From Nematostella vectensis (taxonomy: Eukaryota > Cnidaria > Anthozoa > Actiniaria > Edwardsiidae): 64,000 nucleotides of DNA. Where the stretch lies: positions 12,221,665 through 12,285,664 of the forward strand of contig NC_064048.1 in the NCBI RefSeq assembly GCF_932526225.1, written 5' to 3'. Each line of letters starts with the position of its first letter. Position 1 is the first letter of the stretch. Positions 11,701 to 24,637 of the stretch are shown in pieces. The translations under genes and the position numbers were made by a program. Below the pieces are notes generated by a model. The model saw nothing but the letters and a program-made list of their open reading frames with translations, had not been told where the DNA came from and made no database searches.

Positions 11701-14700
11701 TTAAAATCTAGGGGTGGTTGATTAACCCATTGACTCCTGGCTTTTTTGGAGCTGAATTTACAAAAAACAGACTGAAAACAGATACCTCCCCCCCTATTCT
11801 GAGTTTTATACAGCCCGTCAAAGTCAAACACAGCTGCACCTAGTCAGCGGTATCCAAGCTTTCCAACAGTGCTTTGCGGTCCCCACTTTTAATCCCTCGT
11901 CGATGTGCTGAAGCCAGCACAAGTTGATGGTTGCTTGTATTTTTCATCAAAAATACAGCTATGAGCATATTAGGAGAGTGTCTCAGGACATCATGAAGTC
12001 TTTTGGGGCATAATTGAGTGCTTTGCTTATGGATATTTGCAAGCAAAGGTGGATTCATGATGATTTTTTCTTGTTTGGCTTTGCCCGGATGAGAAAATAA
12101 TTTTCTAATGAATCACCACAGCTCTCCTAAATGCTGTCTTTTCTGAAACCAAATTGATTCCAAAATTGTTTACACTGCTATTCTGGGTCTGTATGGCCTG
12201 GAATTGATTCGTTTGGCTTCGGGGTGAAAAGACTTATAAAAAACCATCTGACTTTGGGGAGAGGAGTGTTGACTGGCCCTCCCCTCGTGAATTTTCCCCT
12301 GGATCTCCCAGAATGCTTTGCAATACGTAAAGATATTTTCGTGGTTGTACAATCCTTCAAGGAATGAACATTGTGTTTTGAGGCCAAGGAAATGTACCTG
12401 GAGGATCAGAATAAAGGTATCTATTTGTGTCTTGAGCTGTGTTTGCTGATTTCTCTCCCTTGTGTGGTATTTTGAGTGTTTTATTGAGAGGGGTGATTCT
12501 GCTTTTCTCTCCTTGTTCGATTTGAGATTTGTCAAAGAACCTGTGCTATTATTTGGCTTAAGAGTAGATGCCAACACCTTGGTTGGATGCATATCTGCAA
12601 GACCATTTATCCCTTAGACTGATGCCTGAGTATCTTCATCTTGTTGTGTTTATTTTGAATTTATGAATTTTTTGGGTTGTGGGTACTTCCCAAAGCCGGT
12701 ACAGGCCGGTTCAGGGGTCAATGTGTTTACCAACACACCCTAAAAATCATGCTTGCCTCACTGCCTGAGAACAATGCATTTTTCGCAAGCTTAGGTGCAT
12801 ACAACAGTGTAGGCAAATTCTGCTTGATATACAAACAAGCCTCCTTTAAGTTATGGCTGATATTCTAACATATAATTCTTATGTTAAAACCATTAGGGAA
12901 ACCACAGGGAGCCCAAATTCTATAAAAATATTTGCCTTTATAAATTCAAAGCAGCAGTGTCAACCCACTTTTGGTACTTTTCCTGTATATTCACCGTCAA
13001 AGTAATCTTATCACAAAACCTGGCCTGAATCTGATGTTTTCTTGGGCATTTTTTTCTAAAAAAGCTATGCATATCATCCCTATCAATGAGTCCAGTCATG
13101 TCCAAGTAAAAAAAATTATATTTTCTAGGTTAAAGATATTCACTTGCTAGAAATGGCATATATGTGATCCAATCCACTGGTGTATGTCACAGCACAAGTC
13201 TAAAAAGGTCTAGTTATTTTGATTAAAATCTAGGGGTGGTTGATTAACCCATTGACTCCTGGCTTTTTTGGAGCTGAATTTACAAAAAACAGACTGAAAA
13301 CAGATACCTCCCCCCCTATTCTGAGTTTTATACAGCCCGTCAAAGTCAAACACAGCTGCACCTAGTCAGCGGTATCCAAGCTTTCCAACAGTGCTTTGCG
13401 GTCCCCACTTTTAATCCCTCGTCGATGTGCTGAAGCCAGCACAAGTTGATGGTTGCTTGTATTTTTCATCAAAAATACAGCTATGAGCATATTAGGAGAG
13501 TGTCTCAGGACATCATGAAGTCTTTTGGGGCATAATTGAGTGCTTTGCTTATGGATATTTGCAAGCAAAGGTGGATTCATGATGATTTTTTCTTGTTTGG
13601 CTTTGCCCGGATGAGAAAATAATTTTCTAATGAATCACCACAGCTCTCCTAAATGCTGTCTTTTCTGAAACCAAATTGATTCCAAAATTGTTTACACTGC
13701 TATTCTGGGTCTGTATGGCCTGGAATTGATTCGTTTGGCTTCGGGGTGAAAAGACTTATAAAAAACCATCTGACTTTGGGGAGAGGAGTGTTGACTGGCC
13801 CTCCCCTCGTGAATTTTCCCCTGGATCTCCCAGAATGCTTTGCAATACGTAAAGATATTTTCGTGGTTGTACAATCCTTCAAGGAATGAACATTGTGTTT
13901 TGAGGCCAAGGAAATGTACCTGGAGGATCAGAATAAAGGTATCTATTTGTGTCTTGAGCTGTGTTTGCTGATTTCTCTCCCTTGTGGTATTTTGAGCGTT
14001 TTATTGAGAGGGGTGATTCTGCTTTTCTCTCCTTGTTCGATTTGAGATTTGTCAAAGAACCTGTGCTATTATTTGGCTTAAGAGTAGATGCCAACACCTT
14101 GGTTGGATGCATATCTGCAAGACCATTTATCCCTTAGACTGATGCCTGAGTATCTTCATCTTGTTGTGTTTATTTTGAATTTATGAATTTTTTGGGTTGT
14201 GGGTACTTCCCAAAGCCGGTACAGGCCGGTTCAGGGGTCAATGTGTTTACCAACACACCCTAAAAATCATGCTTGCCTCACTGCCTGAGAACAATGCATT
14301 TTTCGCAAGCTTAGGTGCATACAACAGTGTAGGCAAATTCTGCTTGATATACAAACAAGCCTCCTTTAAGTTATGGCTGATATTCTAACATATAATTCTT
14401 ATGTTAAAACCATTAGGGAAACCACAGGGAGCCCAAATTCTATAAAAATATTTGCCTTTATAAATTCAAAGCAGCAGTGTCAACCCACTTTTGGTACTTT
14501 TCCTGTATATTCACCGTCAAAGTAATCTTATCACAAAACCTGGCCTGAATCTGATGTTTTCTTGGGCATTTTTTTCTAAAAAAGCTATGCATATCATCCC
14601 TATCAATGAGTCCAGTCATGTCCAAGTAAAAAAAATTATATTTTCTAGGTTAAAGATATTCACTTGCTAGAAATGGCATATATGTGATCCAATCCACTGG

Positions 14701-17700
14701 TGTATGTCACAGCACAAGTCTAAAAAGGTCTAGTTATTTTGATTAAAATCTAGGGGTGGTTGATTAACCCATTGACTCCTGGCTTTTTTGGAGCTGAATT
14801 TACAAAAAACAGACTGAAAACAGATACCTCCCCCCCTATTCTGAGTTTTATACAGCCCGTCAAAGTCAAACACAGCTGCACCTAGTCAGCGGTATCCAAG
14901 CTTTCCAACAGTGCTTTGCGGTCCCCACTTTTAATCCCTCGTCGATGTTGCTTGTATTTTTCATCAAAAATACAGCTATGAGCATATTAGGAGAGTGTCT
15001 CAGGACATCATGAAGTCTTTTGGGGCATAATTGAGTGCTTTGCTTATGGATATTTGCAAGCAAAGGTGGATTCATGATGATTTTTTCTTGTTTGGCTTTG
15101 CCCGGATGAGAAAATAATTTTCTAATGAATCACCACAGCTCTCCTAAATGCTGTCTTTTCTGAAACCAAATTGATTCCAAAATTGTTTACACTGCTATTC
15201 TGGGTCTGTATGGCCTGGAATTGATTCGTTTGGCTTCGGGGTGAAAAGACTTATAAAAAACCATCTGACTTTGGGGAGAGGAGTGTTGACTGGCCCTCCC
15301 CTCGTGAATTTTCCCCTGGATCTCCCAGAATGCTTTGCAATACGTAAAGATATTTTCGTGGTTGTACAATCCTTCAAGGAATGAACATTGTGTTTTGAGG
15401 CCAAGGAAATGTACCTGGAGGATCAGAATAAAGGTATCTATTTGTGTCTTGAGCTGTGTTTGCTGATTTCTCTCCCTTGTGTGGTATTTTGAGCGTTTTA
15501 TTGAGAGGGGTGATTCTGCTTTTCTCTCCTTGTTCGATTTGAGATTTGTCAAAGAACCTGTGCTATTATTTGGCTTAAGAGTAGATGCCAACACCTTGGT
15601 TGGATGCATATCTGCAAGACCATTTATCCCTTAGACTGATGCCTGAGTATCTTCATCTTGTTGTGTTTATTTTGAATTTATGAATTTTTTGGGTTGTGGG
15701 TACTTCCCAAAGCCGGTACAGGCCGGTTCAGGGGTCAATGTGTTTACCAACACACCCTAAAAATCATGCTTGCCTCACTGCCTGAGAACAATGCATTTTT
15801 CGCAAGCTTAGGTGCATACAACAGTGTAGGCAAATTCTGCTTGATATACAAACAAGCCTCCTTTAAGTTATGGCTGATATTCTAACATATAATTCTTATG
15901 TTAAAACCATTAGGGAAACCACAGGGAGCCCAAATTCTATAAAAATATTTGCCTTTATAAATTCAAAGCAGCAGTGTCAACCCACTTTTGGTACTTTTCC
16001 TGTATATTCACCGTCAAAGTAATCTTATCACAAAACCTGGCCTGAATCTGATGTTTTCTTGGGCATTTTTTTCTAAAAAAGCTATGCATATCATCCCTAT
16101 CAATGAGTCCAGTCATGTCCAAGTAAAAAAAATTATATTTTCTAGGTTAAAGATATTCACTTGCTAGAAATGGCATATATGTGATCCAATCCACTGGTGT
16201 ATGTCACAGCACAAGTCTAAAAAGGTCTAGTTATTTTGATTAAAATCTAGGGGTGGTTGATTAACCCATTGACTCCTGGCTTTTTTGGAGCTGAATTTAC
16301 AAAAAACAGACTGAAAACAGATACCTCCCCCCCTATTCTGAGTTTTATACAGCCCGTCAAAGTCAAACACAGCTGCACCTAGTCAGCGGTATCCAAGCTT
16401 TCCAACAGTGCTTTGCGGTCCCCACTTTTAATCCCTCGTCGATGTGCTGAAGCCAGCACAAGTTGATGGTTGCTTGTATTTTTCATCAAAAATACAGCTA
16501 TGAGCATATTAGGAGAGTGTCTCAGGACATCATGAAGTCTTTTGGGGCATAATTGAGTGCTTTGCTTATGGATATTTGCAAGCAAAGGTGGATTCATGAT
16601 GATTTTTTCTTTTTTGGCTTTGCCCGGATGAGAAAATAATTTTCTAATGAATCACCACAGCTCTCCTAAATGCTGTCTTTTCTGAAACCAAATTGATTCC
16701 AAAATTGTTTACACTGCTATTCTGGGTCTGTATGGCCTGGAATTGATTCGTTTGGCTTCGGGGTGAAAAGACTTATAAAAAACCATCTGACTTTGGGGAG
16801 AGGAGTGTTGACTGGCCCTCCCCTCGTGAATTTTCCCCTGGATCTCCCAGAATGCTTTGCAATACGTAAAGATATTTTCGTGGTTGTACAATCCTTCAAG
16901 GAATGAACATTGTGTTTTGAGGCCAAGGAAATGTACCTGGAGGATCAGAATAAAGGTATCTATTTGTGTCTTGAGCTGTGTTTGCTGATTTCTCTCCCTT
17001 GTGTGGTATTTTGAGCGTTTTATTGAGAGGGGTGATTCTGCTTTTCTCTCCTTGTTCGATTTGAGATTTGTCAAAGAACCTGTGCTATTATTTGGCTTAA
17101 GAGTAGATGCCAACACCTTGGTTGGATGCATATCTGCAAGACCATTTATCCCTTAGACTGATGCCTGAGTATCTTCATCTTGTTGTGTTTATTTTGAATT
17201 TATGAATTTTTTGGGTTGTGGGTACTTCCCAAAGCCGGTACAGGCCGGTTCAGGGGTCAATGTGTTTACCAACACACCCTAAAAATCATGCTTGCCTCAC
17301 TGCCTGAGAACAATGCATTTTTCGCAAGCTTAGGTGCATACAACAGTGTAGGCAAATTCTGCTTGATATACAAACAAGCCTCCTTTAAGTTATGGCTGAT
17401 ATTCTAACATATAATTCTTATGTTAAAACCATTAGGGAAACCACAGGGAGCCCAAATTCTATAAAAATATTTGCCTTTATAAATTCAAAGCAGCAGTGTC
17501 AACCCACTTTTGGTACTTTTCCTGTATATTCACCGTCAAAGTAATCTTATCACAAAACCTGGCCTGAATCTGATGTTTTCTTGGGCATTTTTTTCTAAAA
17601 AAGCTATGCATATCATCCCTATCAATGAGTCCAGTCATGTCCAAGTAAAAAAAATTATATTTTCTAGGTTAAAGATATTCACTTGCTAGAAATGGCATAT

Positions 17701-20313
17701 ATGTGATCCAATCCACTGGTGTATGTCACAGCACAAGTCTAAAAAGGTCTAGTTATTTTGATTAAAATCTAGGGGTGGTTGATTAACCCATTGACTCCTG
17801 GCTTTTTTGGAGCTGAATTTACAAAAAACAGACTGAAAACAGATACCTCCCCCCCTATTCTGAGTTTTATACAGCCCGTCAAAGTCAAACACAGCTGCAC
17901 CTAGTCAGCGGTATCCAAGCTTTCCAACAGTGCTTTGCGGTCCCCACTTTTAATCCCTCGTCGATGTGCTGAAGCCAGCACAAGTTGATGGTTGCTTGTA
18001 TTTTTCATCAAAAATACAGCTATGAGCATATTAGGAGAGTGTCTCAGGACATCATGAAGTCTTTTGGGGCATAATTGAGTGCTTTGCTTATGGATATTTG
18101 CAAGCAAAGGTGGATTCATGATGATTTTTTCTTGTTTGGCTTTGCCCGGATGAGAAAATAATTTTCTAATGAATCACCACAGCTCTCCTAAATGCTGTCT
18201 TTTCTGAAACCAAATTGATTCCAAAATTGTTTACACTGCTATTCTGGGTCTGTATGGCCTGGAATTGATTCGTTTGGCTTCGGGGTGAAAAGACTTATAA
18301 AAAACCATCTGACTTTGGGGAGAGGAGTGTTGACTGGCCCTCCCCTCGTGAATTTTCCCCTGGATCTCCCAGAATGCTTTGCAATACGTAAAGATATTTT
18401 CGTGGTTGTACAATCCTTCAAGGAATGAACATTGTGTTTTGAGGCCAAGGAAATGTACCTGGAGGATCAGAATAAAGGTATCTATTTGTGTCTTGAGCTG
18501 TGTTTGCTGATTTCTCTCCCTTGTGTGGTATTTTGAGCGTTTTATTGAGAGGGGTGATTCTGCTTTTCTCTCCTTGTTCGATTTGAGATTTGTCAAAGAA
18601 CCTGTGCTATTATTTGGCTTAAGAGTAGATGCCAACACCTTGGCTGGATGCATATCTGCAAGACCATTTATCCCTTAGACTGATGCCTGAGTATCTTCAT
18701 CTTGTTGTGTTTATTTTGAATTTATGAATTTTTGGGGTTGTGGGTACTTCCCAAAGCCGGTACAGGCCGGTTCAGGGGTCAATGTGTTTACCAACACACC
18801 CTAAAAATCATGCTTGCCTCACTGCCTGAGAACAATGCATTTTTCGCAAGCTTAGGTGCATACAACAGTGTAGGCAAATTCTGCTTGATATACAAACAAG
18901 CCTCCTTTAAGTTATGGCTGATATTCTAACATATAATTCTTATGTTAAAACCATTAGGGAAACCACAGGGAGCCCAAATTCTATAAAAATATTTGCCTTT
19001 ATAAATTCAAAGCAGCAGTGTCAACCCACTTTTGGTACTTTTCCTGTATATTCACCGTCAAAGTAATCTTATCACAAAACCTGGCCTGAATCTGATGTTT
19101 TCTTGGGCATTTTTTTCTAAAAAAGCTATGCATATCATCCCTATCAATGAGTCCAGTCATGTCCAAGTAAAAAAAAATTATATTTTCTAGGTTAAAGATA
19201 TTCACTTGCTAGAAATGGCATATATGTGATCCAATCCACTGGTGTATGTCACAGCACAAGTCTAAAAAGGTCTAGTTATTTTGATTAAAATCTAGGGGTG
19301 GTTGATTAACCCATTGACTCCTGGCTTTTTTGGAGCTGAATTTACAAAAAACAGACTGAAAACAGATACCTCCCCCCCTATTCTGAGTTTTATACAGCCC
19401 GTCAAAGTCAAACACAGCTGCACCTAGTCAGCGGTATCCAAGCTTTCCAACAGTGCTTTGCGGTCCCCACTTTTAATCCCTCGTCGATGTGCTGAAGCCA
19501 GCACAAGTTGATGGTTGCTTGTATTTTTCATCAAAAATACAGCTATGAGCATATTAGGAGAGTGTCTCAGGACATCATGAAGTCTTTTGGGGCATAATTG
19601 AGTGCTTTGCTTATGGATATTTGCAAGCAAAGGTGGATTCATGATGATTTTTTCTTGTTTGGCTTTGCCCGGATGAGAAAATAATTTTCTAATGAATCAC
19701 CACAGCTCTCCTAAATGCTGTCTTTTCTGAAACCAAATTGATTCCAAAATTGTTTACACTGCTATTCTGGGTCTGTATGGCCTGGAATTGATTCGTTTGG
19801 CTTCGGGGTGAAAAGACTTATAAAAAACCATCTGACTTTGGGGAGAGGAGTGTTGACTGGCCCTCCCCTCGTGAATTTTCCCCTGGATCTCCCAGAATGC
19901 TTTGCAATACGTAAAGATATTTTCGTGGTTGTACAATCCTTCAAGGAATGAACATTGTGTTTTGAGGCCAAGGAAATGTACCTGGAGGATCAGAATAAAG
20001 GTATCTATTTGTGTCTTGAGCTGTGTTTGCTGATTTCTCTCCCTTGTGTGGTATTTTGAGCGTTTTATTGAGAGGGGTGATTCTGCTTTTCTCTCCTTGT
20101 TCGATTTGAGATTTGTCAAAGAACCTGTGCTATTATTTGGCTTAAGAGTAGATGCCAACACCTTGGTTGGATGCATATCTGCAAGACCATTTATCCCTTA
20201 GACTGATGCCTGAGTATCTTCATCTTGTTGTGTTTATTTTGAATTTATGAATTTTTTGGGTTGTGGGTACTTCCCAAAGCCGGTACAGGCCGGTTCAGGG
20301 GTCAATGTGTTTA
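8703..20313. repeat. 1.52-kb tandem array (7 full copies plus a 1.0-kb partial copy)
   Basis: Units start at TTAACCCATTGACTCCTGG at 8703, 10225, 11722, 13244, 14764, 16261, 17783 and 19306; lengths are 1522, 1497, 1522, 1520, 1497, 1522 and 1523 bp. The copies are nearly identical. Units 2 and 5 share the same ~25-bp deletion, three units apart. The last copy stops at about 20313 after GTGTTTA. Each unit holds minus-strand frames of 140 and 72 codons (for example 9151-9573 and 8821-9039) that I do not recognise. The first base of the array coincides with TTAACCC, the kind of terminus used by TTAA-inserting (piggyBac-like) elements; a matching GGGTTAA end was not seen. Confidence 0.95.
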
Positions 20314-22199
20314 TTCGCCTATAGCGGAATCGCTGTCCCCGCCATTTGTGGTGGAAATTCGTAATTCTCTTATTCTCGATTAGTGGCAAATCTGACAAAA
20401 TAAAATAAATAAAATAGAAATTTGATTTGCCAAGATAAGAAAGGATAAATAAATAAAAAAAACGATTTTGACTAATGTTGTAGGAGCTTTAAGGTATATT
20501 ATTTTGTGTATTGTGGCCCCTTGGAGAAATTTGATGTGAGAAACCTTTTAAAAATAAGTAAAGAAACTATTGTTCTTGTTTCTGATTGCTTCACAATGGC
20601 ACTTCTTACGTACCTCAACATTTCGTCTATCCTTTGATTGTTTTATGTTAACCATACATTCGCCTAATTTTCCCCTTTTATTGACACCTTTCAGGTCGGT
20701 GACTTACAAGGAAGTTGACGGGCGAAAAGCTCAGGTTAACACGTGACCATTGCTTCGCCCTGTATTAGTATGTCACATCAGGGAAGTGTACACTTCCCTT
20801 CCTTACACTTCCCTGGTCAAATTAGGGAGGGAGGGGGGTACTCTACGGAAAGATGAAGGCCAATGTTCAATGGCTTAACAGGCCTATTCGAGGCAAATCG
20901 CTTCGACCTTTCGCCCTTTCTTTGGTCACACCGTAGCGAACTTTTTGAGCCCCCGCAAAGACCGCTTGGTATTCGAGGATGCTAAAAGAGGCTTTTATTC
21001 GTTTAAAGTTAATTAAACTGGATAAGGGGGAGGGGGGTGAAGCTCAGTGGCTTTAAAGGGGTTGATGGAGGCAAAAATTTAGATTTTCCGCAAGAGTAGG
21101 GATTTAAAAACCCAGCCCCCTCCCCAGCTAACATTAACTTACGTGATCTCTTAGCGCAAATCCACTATTGGTCGGTTTCCAGATAATAGCTGTCCTGTGG
21201 TATTTATGAACCAAAGCGAGGCTGTAGCAGGCGGGAGTCTGTTTACAACACTGCCTTTTTTGCATTTTCATTTTTTTTTTTTTGGTTTTATTTTATTTTT
21301 TTTTTTTTTTTTTGAAACGGTATTCTCAGATGCTTGCCACAGAACTTGCAGAAAGTTCCAAAGAGAAAATCTTCCTTTTTTTCGTGTGAAATTTCGGGGA
21401 AATAAGTAAGTAAGTGTTTATTAGGGGTTTGCTAAAGACCCGTGCAAGCAGGGACAAAAATGCTTTTGGCTGTCTGTTCTGCGAAATATTTTTTTAAACG
21501 TTTGCTTTGTCTTATTGACAGCCGTGCGAACTGAGTATATAGAATTTGAATAGCTAAATATGAAATGCATTCCACGAAATGCATTCCACGAAAACGTGTG
21601 AATTAGTATAGTATAAACATAATATATAAACATAAACGATCAAATCAACAACAGCAACAACAACAACATGAGCACCAACATAGACAACATGCATTCACAA
21701 TAAAAACAAATCATCTTCGTAAGAATATTTATATAGTGTCAAGTGTTCCAGAGAGCTTATGTCAGCATTATATCTATACTAATAATATATCTTAAGATGA
21801 TGAGATTAATAAATTATTGTTAGCAAGATTATATGTAATGGAATCGATATTTCCCGATATTTCTCGGACGAATTCTCCATGCCAAAACGTAAGAGTATGC
21901 CCAGCGACTGTCGACTTTTTGTTTGTTATTAGATGTTATTGGTTGTTTCATTATTTTATTTTATTTTATTTTATTTTATTTTATTCTATTTTATTTTATT
22001 TTTAATAAATTAGATTTATATAAGTATTTTTATCTCCCTTTTTCTAATGTTTTTCCCGCAAAATGTGCCAAGGATTCTTCGCTAGACTGAATGACAGGGT
22101 TGCATATTTAAATGTTTTTTTTCGCGAGCACACGTTATAACCCACCTCTCGTAAAGTTGCCCTAGTAAAAAAGTCCAAGCTTGAAGAAACAAAGAGTAT
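20314..22199. other. Intergenic stretch between the two large arrays
   Basis: No gene recognised. It contains a T-rich block (21269-21313), a 16-bp duplication (GAAATGCATTCCACGA twice near 21560-21592), and a TTTTA microsatellite (about 21945-22003). Confidence 0.6.
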
Positions 22200-24637
22200 G
22201 CGTGATACGGCAGCGCTATTCCCCGGGAGACAAGCTCGCAGGTGAGTATGGGTAATACTAGAGCGCTATTCCCCGTGAGACAAGCGCGCAGGTGAGTATG
22301 GGTAATACTGGAACGCTATTCCCCGGGAGACAAGCTCGAAGGTGAGTATGGGTAATATTGGAGCGCTATTCCCCGTGAGACAAGCGCGCAGGTGAGTATG
22401 GGTAATACTGGAGCGCTATTCCCCGTGAGATAAGCTCGCAGGTGAGTATGGGTAATACTGGAGCGCTGTTCCCCGTGAGACAAGCGCGCAGGTGAGTATG
22501 GGTAATACTGGAGCGCTATTCCCCGTGAGACAAGCTCGCAGGTGAGTATGGGTAATACTGGAGCGCTATTCCACATGAGACAAGCGCGCAGGTGAGTATG
22601 GGTAATACTGGAGCGCTATTCCCCGTGAGACAAGCTCCCAGGTGAGTATGGGTAATACTGAGGCGCTATTCCACATGAGACAAGCGTGCAGGTGAGTATG
22701 GGTGATACTGGAGCGCTATTCCCCGTGAGACAAGCTCGAAGGTGAGTATGGGTAATACTGGAACGCTATTCCCCGTGAGACAAGCTCGCAGGTGAGTATG
22801 GGTAATACTGGAGCGCTATTCCGCGTGAGACAAGCGCGCAGGTGAGTATGGGTAATACTGGAGCGCTATTCCCCGTGAGACAAGCGCGCAGGTGAGTATG
22901 GGTAATACTGGAGCGCTGTTCCACGTGAGACAAGCTCGCAGGTGAGTATGGGTAATATTGGTGCGCTATTCCCCGTGAGACAAGCTCGCAGGTGAGTATG
23001 GGTAATATTGGTGCGCTATTCCCCGTGAGACAAGCTCGAAGGCGAGTATGGGTAATACTGGAACGCTATTCCCCATGAGACAAGCTCGCAGGTGAGTATG
23101 GGTAATACTGGAGCTCTATTCCCCGTGAGACAAGCGCGCAGGTGAGTATGGGTCATACTGCAGCGCTATTCCCCGTGAGACAAGCGCGCAGGTGAGTATG
23201 GGTAATACTGGAGCGCTGTTCCCCGTGAGACAAGCTCGCAGGTGAGTATGGGTAATATTGGTGCGCTCTTCCCCGTGAGACAAGCTCGCAGGTGAGTATG
23301 GGTAATATTGGTGCGCTATTTCCCGTGAGACAAGCTCGAAGGTGAGTATGGGTAATACTGGAACGCTATTTCCCGTGAGACAAGCTCGCAGGTGAGTATG
23401 GGTAATACTGGAGCGCTATTCCCCGCGAGATAAGCGCGCAGGTGAGTATGGGTAATACTGGAGCGCTATTCCCCGTGAGACAAGCGCGCAGGTGAGTATG
23501 GGTAATACTGGAGCGCTATTTCCCGTGAGACAAGCGGGCAGGTGAGTATGGGTAATACTGGAACGCTATTCCCCGGGAGACAAGCTCGAAGGTGAGTATG
23601 GGTAATATTGGAGCGCCATTCCCCGTGAGACAAGCGCGCAGGTGAGTATGGGTAATACTGGAGCGCTATTCCCCGTGAGATAAGCTCGCAGGTGAGTATA
23701 GGTAATACTGGAGCGCTGTTCCCCGTGAGACAAGCGCGCAGGTGAGTATGGGTAATACTGGAGCGCTGTTCCCCGTGAGACAAGCGCGCAGGTGAGTATG
23801 GGTAATACTGGAGCGCTGTTCCACGTGAGACAAGCTCGCAGGTGAGTATGGGTAATACTGGAGCGCTGTTCCCCGTGAGACAAGCGCGCAGGTGAGTATG
23901 GGTAATACTGGAGCGCTATTCCCCGTGAGACAAGCTCGCAGGTGAGTATGGGTAATACTGGAGCGCTATTCCACATGAGACAAGCGCGCAGGTGAGTATG
24001 GGTAATACTGGAGCGCTATTCCCCGTGAGACAAGCTCCCAGGTGAGTATGGGTAATACTGAGGCGCTATTCCACATGAGACAAGCGCGCAGGTGAGTATG
24101 GGTGATACTGGAGCGCTATTCCCCGTGAGACAAGCTCGAAGGTGAGTATGGGTAATACTGGAACGCTATTCCCCGTGAGACAAGCTCGCAGGTGAGTATG
24201 GGTAATACTGGAGCGCTATTCCCCGTGAGACAAGCGCGCAGGTGAGTATGGGTAATACTGGAGCGCTATTCCCCGTGAGACAAGCGCGCAGATGAGTATG
24301 GGTAATACTGGAGCGCTGTTCCACGTGAGACAAGCTCGCAGGTGAGTATGGGTAATATTGGTGCGCTATTCCCCGTGAGACAAGCTCGCAGGTGAGTATG
24401 GGTAATATTGGTGCGCTATTCCCCGTGAGACAAGCTCGAAGGCGAGTATGGGTAATACTGGAACGCTATTCCCCATGAGACAAGCTCGCAGGTGAGTATG
24501 GGTAATACTGGAGCGCTATTTCCCGTGAGACAAGCGCGCAGGTGAGTATGGGTAATACTGGAGCGCTGTTCCCCGTGAGACAAGCTCGCAGGTGAGTATG
24601 GGTAATATTGGAGCGCTATTCCCCGTGACAAGCTCAA
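22200..24637. repeat. 50-bp minisatellite, about 49 units, each with a consensus splice-donor motif
   Basis: Head-to-tail 50-bp unit: GGTGAGTATGGGTAATACTG, then GAGCGCTATTCCCCGTGAGA, then CAAGCTCGCA. Read across the junction, nearly every unit contains CAGGTGAGTAT, a textbook 5' splice-site sequence. Variants (CGCGCA, CTCGAA, CTCCCA, CCACATGAGA, GTGCGCT) recur in the same order 1400 bp apart (22621-23240 against 24021-24640), a higher-order repeat of 28 units. Units abut without spacers. Confidence 0.96.

Noticed and set aside
8821-20176. Repeated 140-, 72- and 69-codon frames as a tandem gene family
   Set aside because: Intact frames in nearly identical DNA copies are no evidence of selection, and no domain is recognised; kept as part of the repeat only.
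22200-24637. Regular 50-bp array as a CRISPR locus
   Set aside because: Units abut with no unique spacers, no cas genes are near, and the genes around are eukaryotic with introns.
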